Below, piece after piece: positions 1 to 10,700 of a stretch of 17,547 nt of DNA; positions within the stretch are counted from its first letter, which is position 1; each line of letters opens with the position of its first letter. The notes under the pieces are model-generated. The model searched no databases. It saw only the letters and a program-made list of their open reading frames with translations, and had not been told where the DNA came from. The stretch covers positions 1 to 17,547 of the forward strand of contig JAIVFJ010000634.1 of assembly GCA_025765615.1 (NCBI GenBank). The letters are read 5' to 3'. The stretch comes from Zopfochytrium polystomum. Its lineage: Eukaryota; Chytridiomycota; Chytridiomycetes; Chytridiales; Chytridiaceae. The position numbers and the translations under genes were made by a program.

Positions 1-8
1 TTCTCATT

Positions 9-2150
9 TTATTCTTGTCTGCTCATCGCCGTTGCGTCGTCTGGCACCGCTGGAGCCCACCGCACAACCACCTGGCACGTTCGTCGATCATGCCCAGAAC
101 CGCGGCACTGCCCACATTTCCGCTGTCGCCCCACAACTTCAACAAGCTCAAACTGACTTGGAATGCGAGTAGTCGCTTTTGCTGCATCCGCATTTGCTGC
201 GAGTTTTTCGGCCTTCCACGAACAGCTGCGATCTTTGGGTCCAAAATTGTCTGCTGGATCGGCCCGTTCGCGATCACCTGTGACTGTTCTAGCAAACGCT
301 GCTTCTTTGCCACGGCATGCTGACAGCACTTGCCATGGCAGCAGTTAGCTGTGTATCCAGTGAGATACTGGAATCAGAGAAGCTGGTTCTTCAGTAGCTT
401 TAACGATCCGCCAATGTGAATGGACATCTTCTTTTTCAATTGCAAGATTGCTTGACAGCTTCGTGGAGATCTCGTGTGAACAGGGGAGCCCCATTGAAGC
501 ACGGAAACGACCTGTGCAAGTGGAGTCCAATGGCAGTTGTGTGGCCGTGTCCAGCTGTTGAGCAATGAAGTCCAGCGCGTAGCGCGAAATCGTTGTCCAA
601 CCAGGTTGAAGGTAGGGATGTCGAAGGCGTAACGGCTGCTTAGATATAGATAGCAAACTCTTGTATCGCTCACTTTCTTGCTGATGCATCAGATAGCGTT
701 CAATGCATATAAAAGCTCCGAGAAGGTCATTTTTCGATTCTTCAAGGTACTTCTTGATGACAGCGTGAATGCCCTCAACACGAGAAGTGGTGTGTTGCCG
801 AGATGCAGCTTCAGATCCGTCCAGGCGTCAACAAAGCGTTCCTTGTGCTCGTACCATTTTTCTACATAACCAACAGCAGTTGGCCAGCACTCAGAATAGG
901 TCGCTCTGAGTCGAGTTGTTGACTCCATAAATTGCTCCTCAGTTTTTGAATAGCACAGCGCATTCCAGTCTCGCATGAACATCTCATATGCTTTGCCGGC
1001 ACCACCGCCTGTGAAAATGGGTTTAACGTTGGCAACGACATTCTTGTTGATATGCCATCGGCAGAGAAGATTGCTTGCATCAGGAAAGACTTCCGACAAG
1101 GCGTTCATGAGTGCAAGCTCCCGATCTGTCAAACAACGCTCGGCTGTTGTCCATTCAACAACTCCGAAAGCTGTTGCAAGGCCCACTTATAATCATCAGT
1201 CTCTTCACGTGAAAGAAAAGCGAATGCAACATTGAGTGTAGAACCGTTCTCTGAAACTGTGACAATATTGAGGAGGGGCAGCTGAAACTTGTTTGTCTTG
1301 TAGGTTGCAGTCCATCAGAAGTACAGAAGGTCGTGCACAGAAGCTTTTGATAGCGCCGGCAGCCGCAAAGAAGAGATGTTGAACACGCCCTGTTGTAGGA
1401 TCACGCTGATATGAATTATGATAGCCAGAAGCCTGCAGTCCGGTCAAGTAGCGCTTCCATTGATGTCCGACCTCCAAGCTCGTCCATCTTAAACTTCTGC
1501 CGCATGTTCACAACATCTTTCGGGACAATGAGTACGTCCTGGAAACCTCGATCGAAGCGAGTTCATAATGTGACGATTCCCTGCACCATCAGCTACGAGT
1601 GATCGGAAGAGTTTCTTGGCGTCGGGTGGAACCTTCTCGCTGCAGCCAGCGATCGGAAGCCGTCAGGAGAGCATGAATGCGATCCGTTTGTAATAACAAG
1701 CTCCAAAGACCGCGATTCGTGCCAGATCCGATGAGCCTGCCTGTCAACTTGAAAGTGCATTCAATGCAGTGGGTGCTGGTATTTGCGCGACGTTTGATGT
1801 TTCTCTTCCGGTCGGTGAGGCTCTTTTCGAAACTTGCCGCCTTGAACACACGCAATCTGAACTCGCTGATAAGTGCTGCTAGTTTTCTTTACTGCGTAGC
1901 CGTGCCGATTGCGAACTGCACCACAAAGTCGAATAGGGAATTCTTCGACTGGAAGGTTTGGGTCGACTGGCGGTGCTGTCCGAAAATCATCCATTGTGGT
2001 GTGAAAGGGAAGACAATCAAAAGCGAAGACAAACGACAGTGGTTCAACGGCCTCCAGCGCAATCGGAAGGGGGGGGTCTACAGGTAGGCGGTCCCTTGAA
2101 AATAATCGTATCTCTGGCAACAAAAGAAGACGCCACACTCGTGAGAACAT
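9..2150 (-). pseudogene. MULE (Mutator-like) transposase relic with FAR1-like, DDE, SWIM and CCHC zinc-knuckle parts
   Basis: Reading the minus strand from about 2150 (or the internal ATG at 1994), the pieces appear in family order but in changing frames. A FAR1-like DNA-binding domain lies at about 1990-1690 (motifs GYAVKK, IACVQGGKFR, then CTFKLTG). The MULE DDE core lies at about 1600-750, with the first Asp in a VLLMDC-type motif near 1330-1300, the second in TDREL near 1130-1115, and the CRWHINKNV motif just after it. A SWIM-type finger (CTG...GLPCSHEI) lies near 525-465, and a zinc knuckle of the form C-X2-C-X4-H-X4-C at about 120-75. The protein ends with a stop at 9-11. At least seven frame changes are visible, for example near 1800, 1535, 1305, 1120, 790 and 340. 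One of them is a single extra A in the codons after the first catalytic Asp. These enzymes cut and paste DNA between terminal inverted repeats, which I could not identify. Family assignment is firm; whether the copy is dead or only mis-sequenced is not settled. Confidence 0.85.
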
Positions 2151-3410
2151 GGTTGCGCGACATTAGTGCCGTCTCACTGGCTTGAGTCAAACTCGTCAGG
2201 GAGGAAGAGACGTCTTACGCAGCAACTCCCCAATTCTGGAATGGTATGGCGCTAAAGGCTATTACTGCAAGTGGATCAACCGTTCGCTCACGGGGGAAGG
2301 TCTCCACGAGGCGAAGTGAGGATAACGGCGCGCCTGGCATCGGTGGCCGCAACCTTTGTCGGCCCACTTATTTATCAGAGGCCCCGCCCTTGCAAGCTGG
2401 TGAGAGGCGAGAGAGGAGAGAAACAAATTTCACAATGGAATGGCACAGAGACTACGCCTTGGATTTCAATGCTGGAACTGGGTTCTGTCTTGGGTCCCTC
2501 CCTCGCCGGCGAGCAGCCCCGCCTCTCTCAAATATCTTCGATTACTTCACCGCACCTACAACCTCCACCCCCGCAAGCGCGGACGGACCCTCCCCCTTGT
2601 TCTCAATTGATGGTGCATGGCACCAGTAGCATGATGACTGGAATGGATTCGCTCGGGCCACTTATGATGGAAGCGCAAGGCTCTAGGATGACCACGCAGG
2701 CAGGTCGCGATGAGAGAGAAAGCGCTGCGTGCGTTTGGCTACGAGAGCCTGAAACCGCGCGGCGAAGAATACAATGAACATTCAGATTGAGGCCAATCGG
2801 CTGTGTGCGCCGACCTGATCATTGAGAGGGCCGATGAGAACGAGCGCGAAATGAACAAATGGCAAATCCGAAGGGTGAAGGAAATGGTCGCCGGTGGCAA
2901 GCGGACGTATGTATGATCGACAGACCTGGAAGGGGTGTTTTGTGTCTCTTTGTGGCACCCAGCCCCCATTGCCCCAATTGGCAATTCGGTCTAAAATTGT
3001 CTGCCCATTTCCTGCATATTCCCAAACCCAAACGTTCGTGTGCTGCGCCCACAAACCAGCCCACACCATCGCTGATAACCCCAAACGACCACCGGCCCAA
3101 GGGCGGGCCCTCGCCTACCTCTCATGATCCGGGAGAACGCAGCAGCTGAGAGCGCCCTTTTTGTCGCCGACATCCGTGCGGTGTGCCACACCCACTCCCT
3201 GCTGGCCATCAGCCTCATGCCCAAGGCGAGCCGTCCCCACCTCGTCCCATCCGCGTCGCCGGGCCCAGCAGCAGCAACGGGCACGAGGCGCCAATTGCCG
3301 CGGCTGGTCGGTAGCCGGCGGTCACGGCGCAGATCTCGTCTGCACCACCACCAACAAATGGATCTGGATCGCCCCCAACCGGATCGATCGCGCTCGGATG
3401 GTCGCTCCTA
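2151..3410. other. Region with no recognised gene; right part is the upstream region of kelch gene A
   Basis: About 1.26 kb without a recognisable protein. Several overlapping open frames of 60-170 codons exist on both strands, but none shows a domain, a consistent splice pattern or similarity to anything else in the window. A TTATTTATC run followed by CCCCGCCC near 2368-2392 resembles a promoter-like AT then GC-box arrangement, though I would not call it. Bases 3038-3050 hold a 13-mer that recurs upstream of kelch gene B. The left part may contain the outer end of the MULE element; no inverted repeat was found by eye. Confidence 0.5.
3038..3050 (+). promoter_or_regulatory. 13-mer shared with the upstream region of kelch gene B
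   Basis: The sequence GTGTGCTGCGCCC occurs here, 373 bases before the ATG of kelch A, and again at 7365-7377, 358 bases before the ATG of kelch B. It is preceded in both by ATTGTC and ATTTC-TGC and followed at a similar distance (3106-3114 and 7447-7455) by GGCCCTCGC. It is either a retained promoter element or simply duplicated upstream DNA. A regulatory role is an inference. Confidence 0.35.
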
Positions 3411-6400
3411 ATGTATCTACTTTTGGGCCTGTCTTGCTCAGCATTGAGGACAGGCGCTGCAACCTCCATTCCATGGAAGGACATGTCGGCTCTCGTCTCC
3501 ATCGACAGCGTTGGCCTTTTTTCGATCAACGGCCGCGTCGGGACCCCCAGGGACTCGCTTTGGACCGTACTACAGCCCCACTCTCACAGGTACGCTCAGT
3601 AATAAGCACCAACAGCTTGTGCGAGTCTCATATTCAACTACATCGACATAGACATCGACGCTTTCGGCAAATCAGAGTTTGACGCCAGCTCGTACAACGT
3701 ATGGAAGATCGACAGTAGCACGGCGATGATTTCGCAGGTGGCCATCAAGCGTCCCAGCGATCTTCGTTTCGGCTTCAGTTGCGCAAAGGACGGCAAGAGC
3801 CACTAGTTTTTACTGCACTGGTGGGTGGCCTTTTTGCACATAATAGATTGCACTTCTCACTACTGCTCGCTACAGGTGGATTCAATCTATCTTTGAACAC
3901 TACGGATATCGCCCTCTACGTCGCCGACGCAAAGAGCCAAAACTTGACCGTCGTACGGGTGGGGTTCACCGGATCGCCACCAGGCCCGTCAAGAGGATTC
4001 ATTGGACGGGGTCTGCACGCTTCTGCTCTCATTGGGAGCAAGCTGTACCTCTTTGGTAAGCTTCGGACTGTGTCGCAGTGTCAGAGCTGACCTGCACCTC
4101 CGTTCGATAGGCGGCCTCCCCTGTCTCTTTTGCAAGAAACCAATGTGGGACGTTACCACCACCGGCGTCATCGACGTCAGCAACCCTTCACGGCCAACCC
4201 ACACGTGGATCACCGGCACCTCCAAAGGCAGCCCCGCCCTGCAGCAGTTCGCCGGCTCCTGCGCCGTGACCCTCCCTAACGGCCGCGCGCTGATCATCGG
4301 CGGCCTCGGCTCCAGCGACGGCACCACGTTCGCACCCCTCGCCAACCTCCTCTGGCTCTTCGACCCCGTCGCCGTCACCTACATCGCGGTGCCGTCGAAA
4401 AGCGGCAGCGCGCCGCCGTCCCCCGGCTGGGGCATGTCTTGCGCGCTGTCGAGCGACGGAAAGTCGGTCTTTGTCCACGGCGGGTGCGACCCCTCCGGCG
4501 TCGCGGCGGGCGGTGACTACGATGCGGTCGCAGCCGGGCAGCCGACGGACGGCGCGGTGTACAAGGTGGACGTTGCGAGCGTCGTTGGCGGCGGCGGCGG
4601 CGGCGGCGCCGTGTGGACGAAGATCCCGGACGCGAGCGGGCTCGGGCCGGGGCCGCGGTGTTTTGGGAGTGCGGCGATGTATCGCGATTTGTTTGTTGTC
4701 GTTGGTGGGCAGATGGGGGTCGCGAGCGGTGACGACCTGGCGAGCACGACGGGAAACGCGAGGCTGACGGGGCCGGCGGCGGCGGCGGCGAGGAAGAAGA
4801 AGCTGGGGGACAAGAGCCGGGCGGTTCCGTCGAGTAAAGGGAAAAGAAGACGACGAAGAAGAGTTCGAAGGCGAAAGGGCAGTGATAGAGGAGTGACGAC
4901 GAAGCGGAAGTCGAAAAAGAAGGCGGTGACGAACCCTCGAAGACGTCACAATCGAAGTCAGCAGCAAAGAAGGCACGGTCGAAGCCAGCAGTAAAGAAGG
5001 CGGAGTCGAAGCCAACTCCAAAGCTGAAGCCATCGACAAGGGGGAAGCCTGTGATATCAGCTGTGGTCAACAAGAAAACTGCGATTCTATCCAACTTAAG
5101 ACCAGCAAAATCGGCGTCGACGTCGAGTGGAGCGGAAAAGCTTGCAGAGATGACCCCAGAGTCGTTTGTGGGCGCAGTGAAATCGATGCACTCGGCCATT
5201 GGCCTGGCACTCCGAGATATGGTCGAGAACGACGTGCCTCCGCACCTGGTCGCGCGCCGCTCCAACTCTGCGCCGCACCAGGGTCTGTTTACGCCCAACG
5301 AGTTGATGCAAGATGACGTTTTTGGTGCCGAGGACGACTTGATCACGCTTGATTCGGCCGACGTGGACGCCGTGGTTTCGGCCTTCCAAACAAGCGGTGA
5401 CGACTCTGGACTGTTCTTTTTCAACTCGCAAACGTCCTCGTGGGTCCCGTCTGTCGACACGCTGAACATTGGCATGGCGCCCCAGTCTTTCCCGCCCCCT
5501 GCAAGCACCACCTCGACGCGGACGTCCCCGTCCACCAAGCCTGTGGTGACAATCGCTCCGCCGACAAAGACAGCGGCACCCACAACAGCATCCAAAGAAG
5601 CGCCGAAATCCGGGCTGTCACCCGGCGCGATCGCCGGAATCGTCATCGGCTGCTTTGCGATCCTCGCGCTCATTCCCATGCTGGTATGCCTCATCGTACC
5701 AGCGATCCGGAAGAAGCGCGCCGAAAACGCAGACGGGCAGCCCGAAATGACCGGAGCCAACAGCGAAGGCCGCCAGCGCGGCCTCAGCTTCTCCAGCACC
5801 GCGACCAACAACAGCTTCAAAGACTTTCTGAACCGCTTCCGCAAAAAACCGGAGCGCCGGCCGGTCCTGGCGTCGCCGACCGTCGTGCAGATCAAAAAGC
5901 CAAAGTGGAAGTTTTGGGCAAGAGACCCGTCGTCGTCCTCCTCGGTGCCGCCGTCGGAGCAGTCTTTCGTAGGTCATCAGGAACCCGGACAGGCAAGTTT
6001 ACACCCCGGACTTTCTGCCTCCGGGGTACTTCGCTGGCGCCGCCACCGTCATCGGGCGCACCGCCCGTCGAGCCGTCGCCGTGGATGACGGACCATTCGC
6101 GGCGGCAGCAGACCCAGCAGAGGCAACAACAGCAGCTCCAGCCCGGGACGGACGTCGTGGCGGTGCTGACCCCCGCGGACGTCGCGGCGGCTGTAGACCT
6201 CTCCGCGCTGCCGAGCAACCTCCCGCGGCGCGCGACCGGGCGCGCGCGCGAAGTCGGCCAGAGCCGGTTCCTCGACGTCACGAAAAACACCGTCATCCCC
6301 GTCCTCGCGCCGATCCAAGAAGTCTTCCACCAGCACCCGTGGGCGTCCACCAACTCGGCATCCGCCCACTCCTCCTCGTCCTCCTCCTCGTCATCCTCGT

Positions 6401-6998
6401 CGGCGTACTCCTCCATGCAGCAGCCCGTGACCGACGTGATCGGGCTCAGCGCCGAGTTTGAGAACACGCTGTTCCGCGTGCTCGGCGACCTCAGCCGCAT
6501 CCCGCTGACGCCGGCGCGCCCTGGGTCGCTGGGGCTCGAGCTGGCGTCGATGCCGCTGCGGACGGTGAGCCTCGACGCCGCGACCCGGCAGGTCGGGCAC
6601 GAGGTGTCGAAGGCGCTGCAGACGGAGATTCGGTTCCAGTGCATGTACTGCCATACGCCAAAGAAGGTGGACGAGTTGGAGCTGCGGTATGGGGACGTTG
6701 TGGTGCTCAGGTATGGGAAAGTTGGGAATATGCGTTTCTATTTTCTTTCTTCTCGCCGATGGGCCTAATCGCTTTTCTCTTGCCTGTCTTACATGAAAAA
6801 ACGATCATTCCACAGGAAATTCTACCACGACGGCTGGGCGTACGGCATCAACTTTTCCCTTCAAACGTCGGGCGTGTTCCCCATCTTTTACGTCGAGGAA
6901 GCAACGGAGCTTGCCAACGCCAAACTCCTTCGCGATTTTCCCACCTCGCCGCTAGGTACACGGTGTACAATGCGGGCGAGAGCGAGCCGTTACATTGA
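3411..6998 (+). CDS. Kelch gene A: predicted kelch-propeller / transmembrane / SH3 surface protein, frame-broken
   Basis: A single-pass surface protein. A short signal peptide (MYLLLGLSCSALRTG) is followed by the conserved WKDM..LVS.D.VGLFSING block, then kelch strands (LYLFGG across a splice, RALIIGG, SVFVHGG, LFVVVGG). A Lys/Arg/Ser-rich insert (about 4770-5060) follows, then a last kelch strand (GLFFFNSQTSSW), a Thr/Pro-rich stalk and a transmembrane helix near 5628-5706 followed by IRKKR. The cytoplasmic tail carries a poly-Ser tract (about 6369-6415), and an SH3 domain (DELELRYGD, DGW, GVFPIFYVEE) sits at about 6634-6900. Introns: 3590-3651, 3821-3875, 4056-4110 (all phase 1) and 6711-6815, matching kelch B. 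Frame breaks lie near 3545 (extra C in CCCCC), 3790-3815 (with a TAG in the old frame), 4845-4960 (several), 5970, 6030 and 6955. The stop at 6996-6998 assumes the last shift, because it restores a tail as long as that of kelch B; without it the frame runs to 7089. The start is uncertain since the frame is open upstream. Confidence 0.8.
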
Positions 6999-7119
6999 TG
7001 AGTCGGTGGGAACGTTGGATGCATCATGCGGATTTTTTGTTCGTCGGAGTCGTCTTCGTCGTCTCTGGCGCGGACCGGTGGGTCTATGACGATGTGTGTT
7101 TCGTGTACACCAAATACCA

Positions 7120-7125
7120 AATAAA
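7120..7125 (+). promoter_or_regulatory. Putative polyadenylation signal of kelch gene A
   Basis: AATAAA lies 122 bases after the inferred stop of kelch A. The hexamer is a common eukaryotic poly(A) signal; position is the only support. Confidence 0.4.
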
Positions 7126-7364
7126 AATGCGAGATTGTCGAGTTGAAACGGCAGCTGGTATGAAAGTATTTAAGCAAGGCTGCGCGATCGTGGGACGGTT
7201 TGCTTGTTTATTCATGGGATAGAGTTTGGGGGGATGTGTCGATCGGAGTCGGTGCAATTACATCTTCGTTCTGCCTAAGGCGTGTTTGGATTTCGACAAA
7301 AAACAAGACAGGGTGTGTCTACCAACTATTTATCCACAGAGACAGATTGTCAATTTCATGCGAA

Positions 7365-7377
7365 GTGTGCTGCGCCC
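7365..7377 (+). promoter_or_regulatory. 13-mer shared with the upstream region of kelch gene A
   Basis: Second copy of GTGTGCTGCGCCC, 358 bases before the ATG of kelch B, embedded in the same order of short matches as the copy at 3038-3050. Candidate shared promoter element left from the tandem duplication. Confidence 0.35.
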
Positions 7378-7458
7378 GCCCCCGCCCGCCCGTGCGCTTC
7401 CGGCAGGCTGGCAGAGGGGCGGCAGGCCGGCGGCCACGCCCGGAATGGCCCTCGCACG

Positions 7459-7484
7459 CACACACACACACACACACACACACA
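7459..7484 (+). repeat. (CA)13 microsatellite
   Basis: Uninterrupted CA dinucleotides, with imperfect CA/CG flanks on both sides and a CT-rich stretch after it. It sits in the presumed promoter or 5' UTR of kelch B. Such tracts are length-variable. Confidence 0.95.
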
Positions 7485-7722
7485 GCAAGCACACACAGTA
7501 TCAAAACACTCTCTCTCTTGCCCTCTCCTCCTCTCTCTCTTTGCTCACCGCCGCCCTGCCCCCCGCCGCCGCCAAGGCCACCGCCGCCACCAATCACCCA
7601 GCCCGCGGCCTGCCTCCCTGCTACTCCTGCTACTCCCTGCTGCTGCTGGCAGACCAAAGTAGCTCATCACCTGGCCACTTGCAGCCAGGCAGTCGGCTCT
7701 GCTGCCTGGCCGCAATTACACG

Positions 7723-10700
7723 ATGAACAGAAGTCCGATCGCCCCGTTGCGCCGCTCTCGATCGCCTCTCGATCGACCCTTCCGCAGGAGGAAGCCATGG
7801 CAATGCCGGCAGCCGCTCTCAGCAAGGGCGCAGCGGCCGGCGCCCGATAAAGCCACCACCAGCCGCACACTCCTGCTCCTTCTCTGCTTCCTCTCTCTCG
7901 CCGCGGGCGTCGGATCCTCCTCTTCGATTGCTTGGAAAGACATGGCCGCGCTCGTCTCGTTGGACAACGTGGGGCTGTTTTCGATCAACGGCAGGACCGG
8001 GACGTCAACGACGCGGTTCGGGCCGTTTTACAGCCCGACTTTAACCGGTGGGTGCCTTGGAATTGTTTTTTTCGGTCTCGTACACAGGGAGCTGATCTGC
8101 CTGTTCGCCAGATGTCGATGCGTTTGGAATGGAAGAGTTCACGTCCAGCACATCAAACTTGTGGTTCGTTGACAGCCGCACGGCCGAGATCTCGACGGCT
8201 GCCAATCAGAAAGCGAGCGACCTTCGGTTCGGCTTCAGTTGTGTGAAGGACAATGTTCTCCCGCGCTTTTATTGTACCGGTAAGAATGTCTGGGTGGCGG
8301 AACTTTGATTTCCCACCGACAAAGATTGAAGGTGGTTTCGCCGAGTCGTTGAAGACGACCGACATTCCGTTTTACACGATCGACATGAAAGACCGGAAAA
8401 TGAAAATATCGCGGATCGGATTCAGCCAGCGGCCACCTGGAAAATCGGTAGAATACATTGGCCGCGGCCTCCATGCCTCCGCTGTCATTGGGAATAAGCT
8501 GTTCCTGTTCGGTGAGTCGACCTGGGCATCTCCTTTTTCCAAAATTTAACCCGCCACTCTTTCAAAGGCGGTTTACCCTGTTTGTTCTGCAAAAAGCCAA
8601 TGTGGGATGTTTCAACCACCGCCGTCATCGACATCACCGACCCGCTGCAACCGACCCACAAGTGGCTGAAAGGGACGTCCAAAGGAACCCCCGCGCTGCA
8701 GCAATTCGCCGGCTCCTGCGCAGTAGCCCTGCCGAACGGCCGCGCCCTAATCATCGGCGGCCTGACCATCAACGCCACTGGCCAAGCCGCGCCCCTCGCA
8801 AACGTCCTGTGGCAGTTCGACCCGGCCTCCTCCTCGTACACCGCGATCCCGACCAAGAGCGGCACGGCGCCGTCCCCTGGCTGGGGCATGTCCTGCGCGC
8901 TGTCCACCGACGCAAAGTCTGTCTTTGTCCACGGCGGCTGCGACCCGTCGTGCGTCGCATCGGACGAGGATGCCGTCGGCGGCAACGGCGGGCCAAAAGA
9001 CGCTGCAGTTTACAAGCTGGACGTCGCTAGCGTCACCCGCGGCGGCGCCGGCGCCGTGTGGACCAAGATTCCGGACGCGAAGGGAGCTGGGCCTGGCCCG
9101 AGGTGCTTTGCGTCGGCGGCGGCGTACCGGGATTTGTTTGTCGTTGTGGGCGGGCAGCAGAAGTTGAGCGGCGGGGACACGTCCGAATTGCTGGGAGTGG
9201 CGGGGAAGAAGTCGAAAAAGTCGGCGGCGGCCGCGACGGCTCGTTCGGTTGGGCTGTCGAAGGCCAAGAGTCCGCGGCGGACAAGAAATCGAAAAAGGTA
9301 TCATCTGGCGACGACGAGGACAAGAAGCGGCCGTCGAAGGGGAAGGAACCAAAGAAGGCGGAGCCGAAAGCCAAGGCCACCGCGGCCAAGGCCGGGACAA
9401 GCCGATCGGTTGGCTCGAATTTGGGAGCGCTGAATAATGTGAAGGAGAAGTCAGGTGGCAACGTCGACGATGACAAACCCAAACTGGAGGGAGCAGAGAT
9501 GACGAAGCCGAGCGCCAAAGCCGTTTCCAACGCAGAAGAGAAGCAACGGTCGATCGGACCACCCAAAGATCCCAAATCGCCGTCGGTCGATGCGTTAAAG
9601 AAAGAATCAGCCACCGCCAAAGGAAAAGACAAAACCATCGTCCGCCGCCGTGAGCAAAAAAGCATCGTCCAAAAAGAAGAAGAAGAAAGGGAGCACAGTC
9701 ACGGTCAAGAAGAAGCCGAAACCCAAGGCGAAGGCAAAATCGAAGGCGAAGGCCAAGGCGGGAGCACGAAATGCTGAGACGGACGAACCGGATTCCAGGT
9801 CGAAGAACTCGAAGTCGAAGGCGAAATCAGTGACAAGCTCGCCCCTCCCAAAGAAAAAATCGGCAACTTCTCCGAAGGCGCAAAACCCCCATATGGTTGT
9901 GCGACTTCGCTCATCAGCGCCGGCCATCGACTGGAGCGGGATTGGCCCAGAAGCGTTCATGGATGTGATGAAAACTATGCACTCGTCAATCAACGAGGCA
10001 ATGCAGAGGGAGGAGTCGCCTGCTTTGTCGAGTCTCCACAAGCGCTCCGATCAGGAACTCGCTGACGACAGCCTCGTTGGAGAGTATACCTCCACGAAAG
10101 ATGACCTGCCGGGCCTCGAGAGCGGCGACCAAACGGGCTTGTTCCTTTTCAACACTGCAACTTCGTCTTGGGAGACGAACGTTAAAACCCTGAATATCGG
10201 AGCGGCACCTCAGGTCGTTCAGATTCCCCCACGGCCGAGTTCGACCTCAACACAGCCGAGATCCCCTACGACAACATCCAAGGTCACCACTGTGTCACCG
10301 ACGAAGTCTCCTTCGCCCACGGTTACTGAAACCCATCGAGTGTCCAAGCTCACACCTGGCGCAATTACGGCTATTGTCCTTGGAGGTCTGCTGGCCGCCG
10401 TTCTCGCAGCAGTCGCTGCATGCTTCGTTATTTACAGAAGGAAGAATAGAAACGCCGACGGTACGCAACAGTCCGTGGCAGCGGTTGCGAAAGAACTCAA
10501 AAAAGAACTCATGGAACGCATCAAAAAGACCGGAGAGCGCCGACCAATCCTGGGTGCGGCCGTGAAGAGCAAGAAGCCAAAGTGGAAAAAGCCTCAAAAA
10601 AGAAGCGATGCGCCATCCGAGACATCATCGACTCGGTCATCAGACTCGCCGGTCCCCGTAATCAAGGAACCCGACCTGGAGATACGCGGTCTCAGCTTCC

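Larger units (their letters stand above)
6999..7722. other. Intergenic region between the two kelch paralogues
   Basis: About 720 bases between kelch A and kelch B. It holds a probable polyadenylation signal for A (7120-7125), the 13-mer shared with the upstream region of A (7365-7377), a (CA)13 microsatellite (7459-7484) and C/T-rich and CCG-rich stretches up to the start of B. Open frames here are low-complexity products of the repeats and show no domain. Confidence 0.6.

Noticed and set aside
2246..2777. Overlapping plus-strand open frames of 127 and 168 codons
   Set aside because: No recognisable domain, signal peptide or conserved splice sites, and irregular composition. Not supported as a gene.
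4375..5895. 506-codon open frame on the minus strand
   Set aside because: It lies antisense to kelch A exons. Its Ser/Arg/Pro-rich product is a mirror of GC-rich codons and Lys/Ala repeats, while the plus strand has paralogue conservation and splice sites.
5892..6644. 250-codon open frame on the minus strand
   Set aside because: Antisense shadow of the kelch A cytoplasmic region; its acidic run is the complement of the poly-Ser tract.
7459..7484. CA tract as a telomeric or subtelomeric repeat
   Set aside because: A pure dinucleotide microsatellite, unlike the TTAGGG-type repeats of most fungi, and flanked by genes on both sides.
7200..7850. Several 110-216 codon open frames over the CA repeat
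   Set aside because: They consist largely of repeat translation (Thr-His runs, Pro/Ser runs) and lie in the upstream region of kelch B.
9260..9660. Extra introns to explain the frame changes in the Lys-rich region of kelch B
   Set aside because: Both frames continue the same Lys/Ser-rich composition right up to each change, leaving no room for an intron; single-base shifts fit better.
8747..9665. Minus-strand open frames of 210-271 codons
   Set aside because: Antisense to the conserved kelch B exon 4; no domain and no similar frame opposite kelch A beyond compositional likeness.
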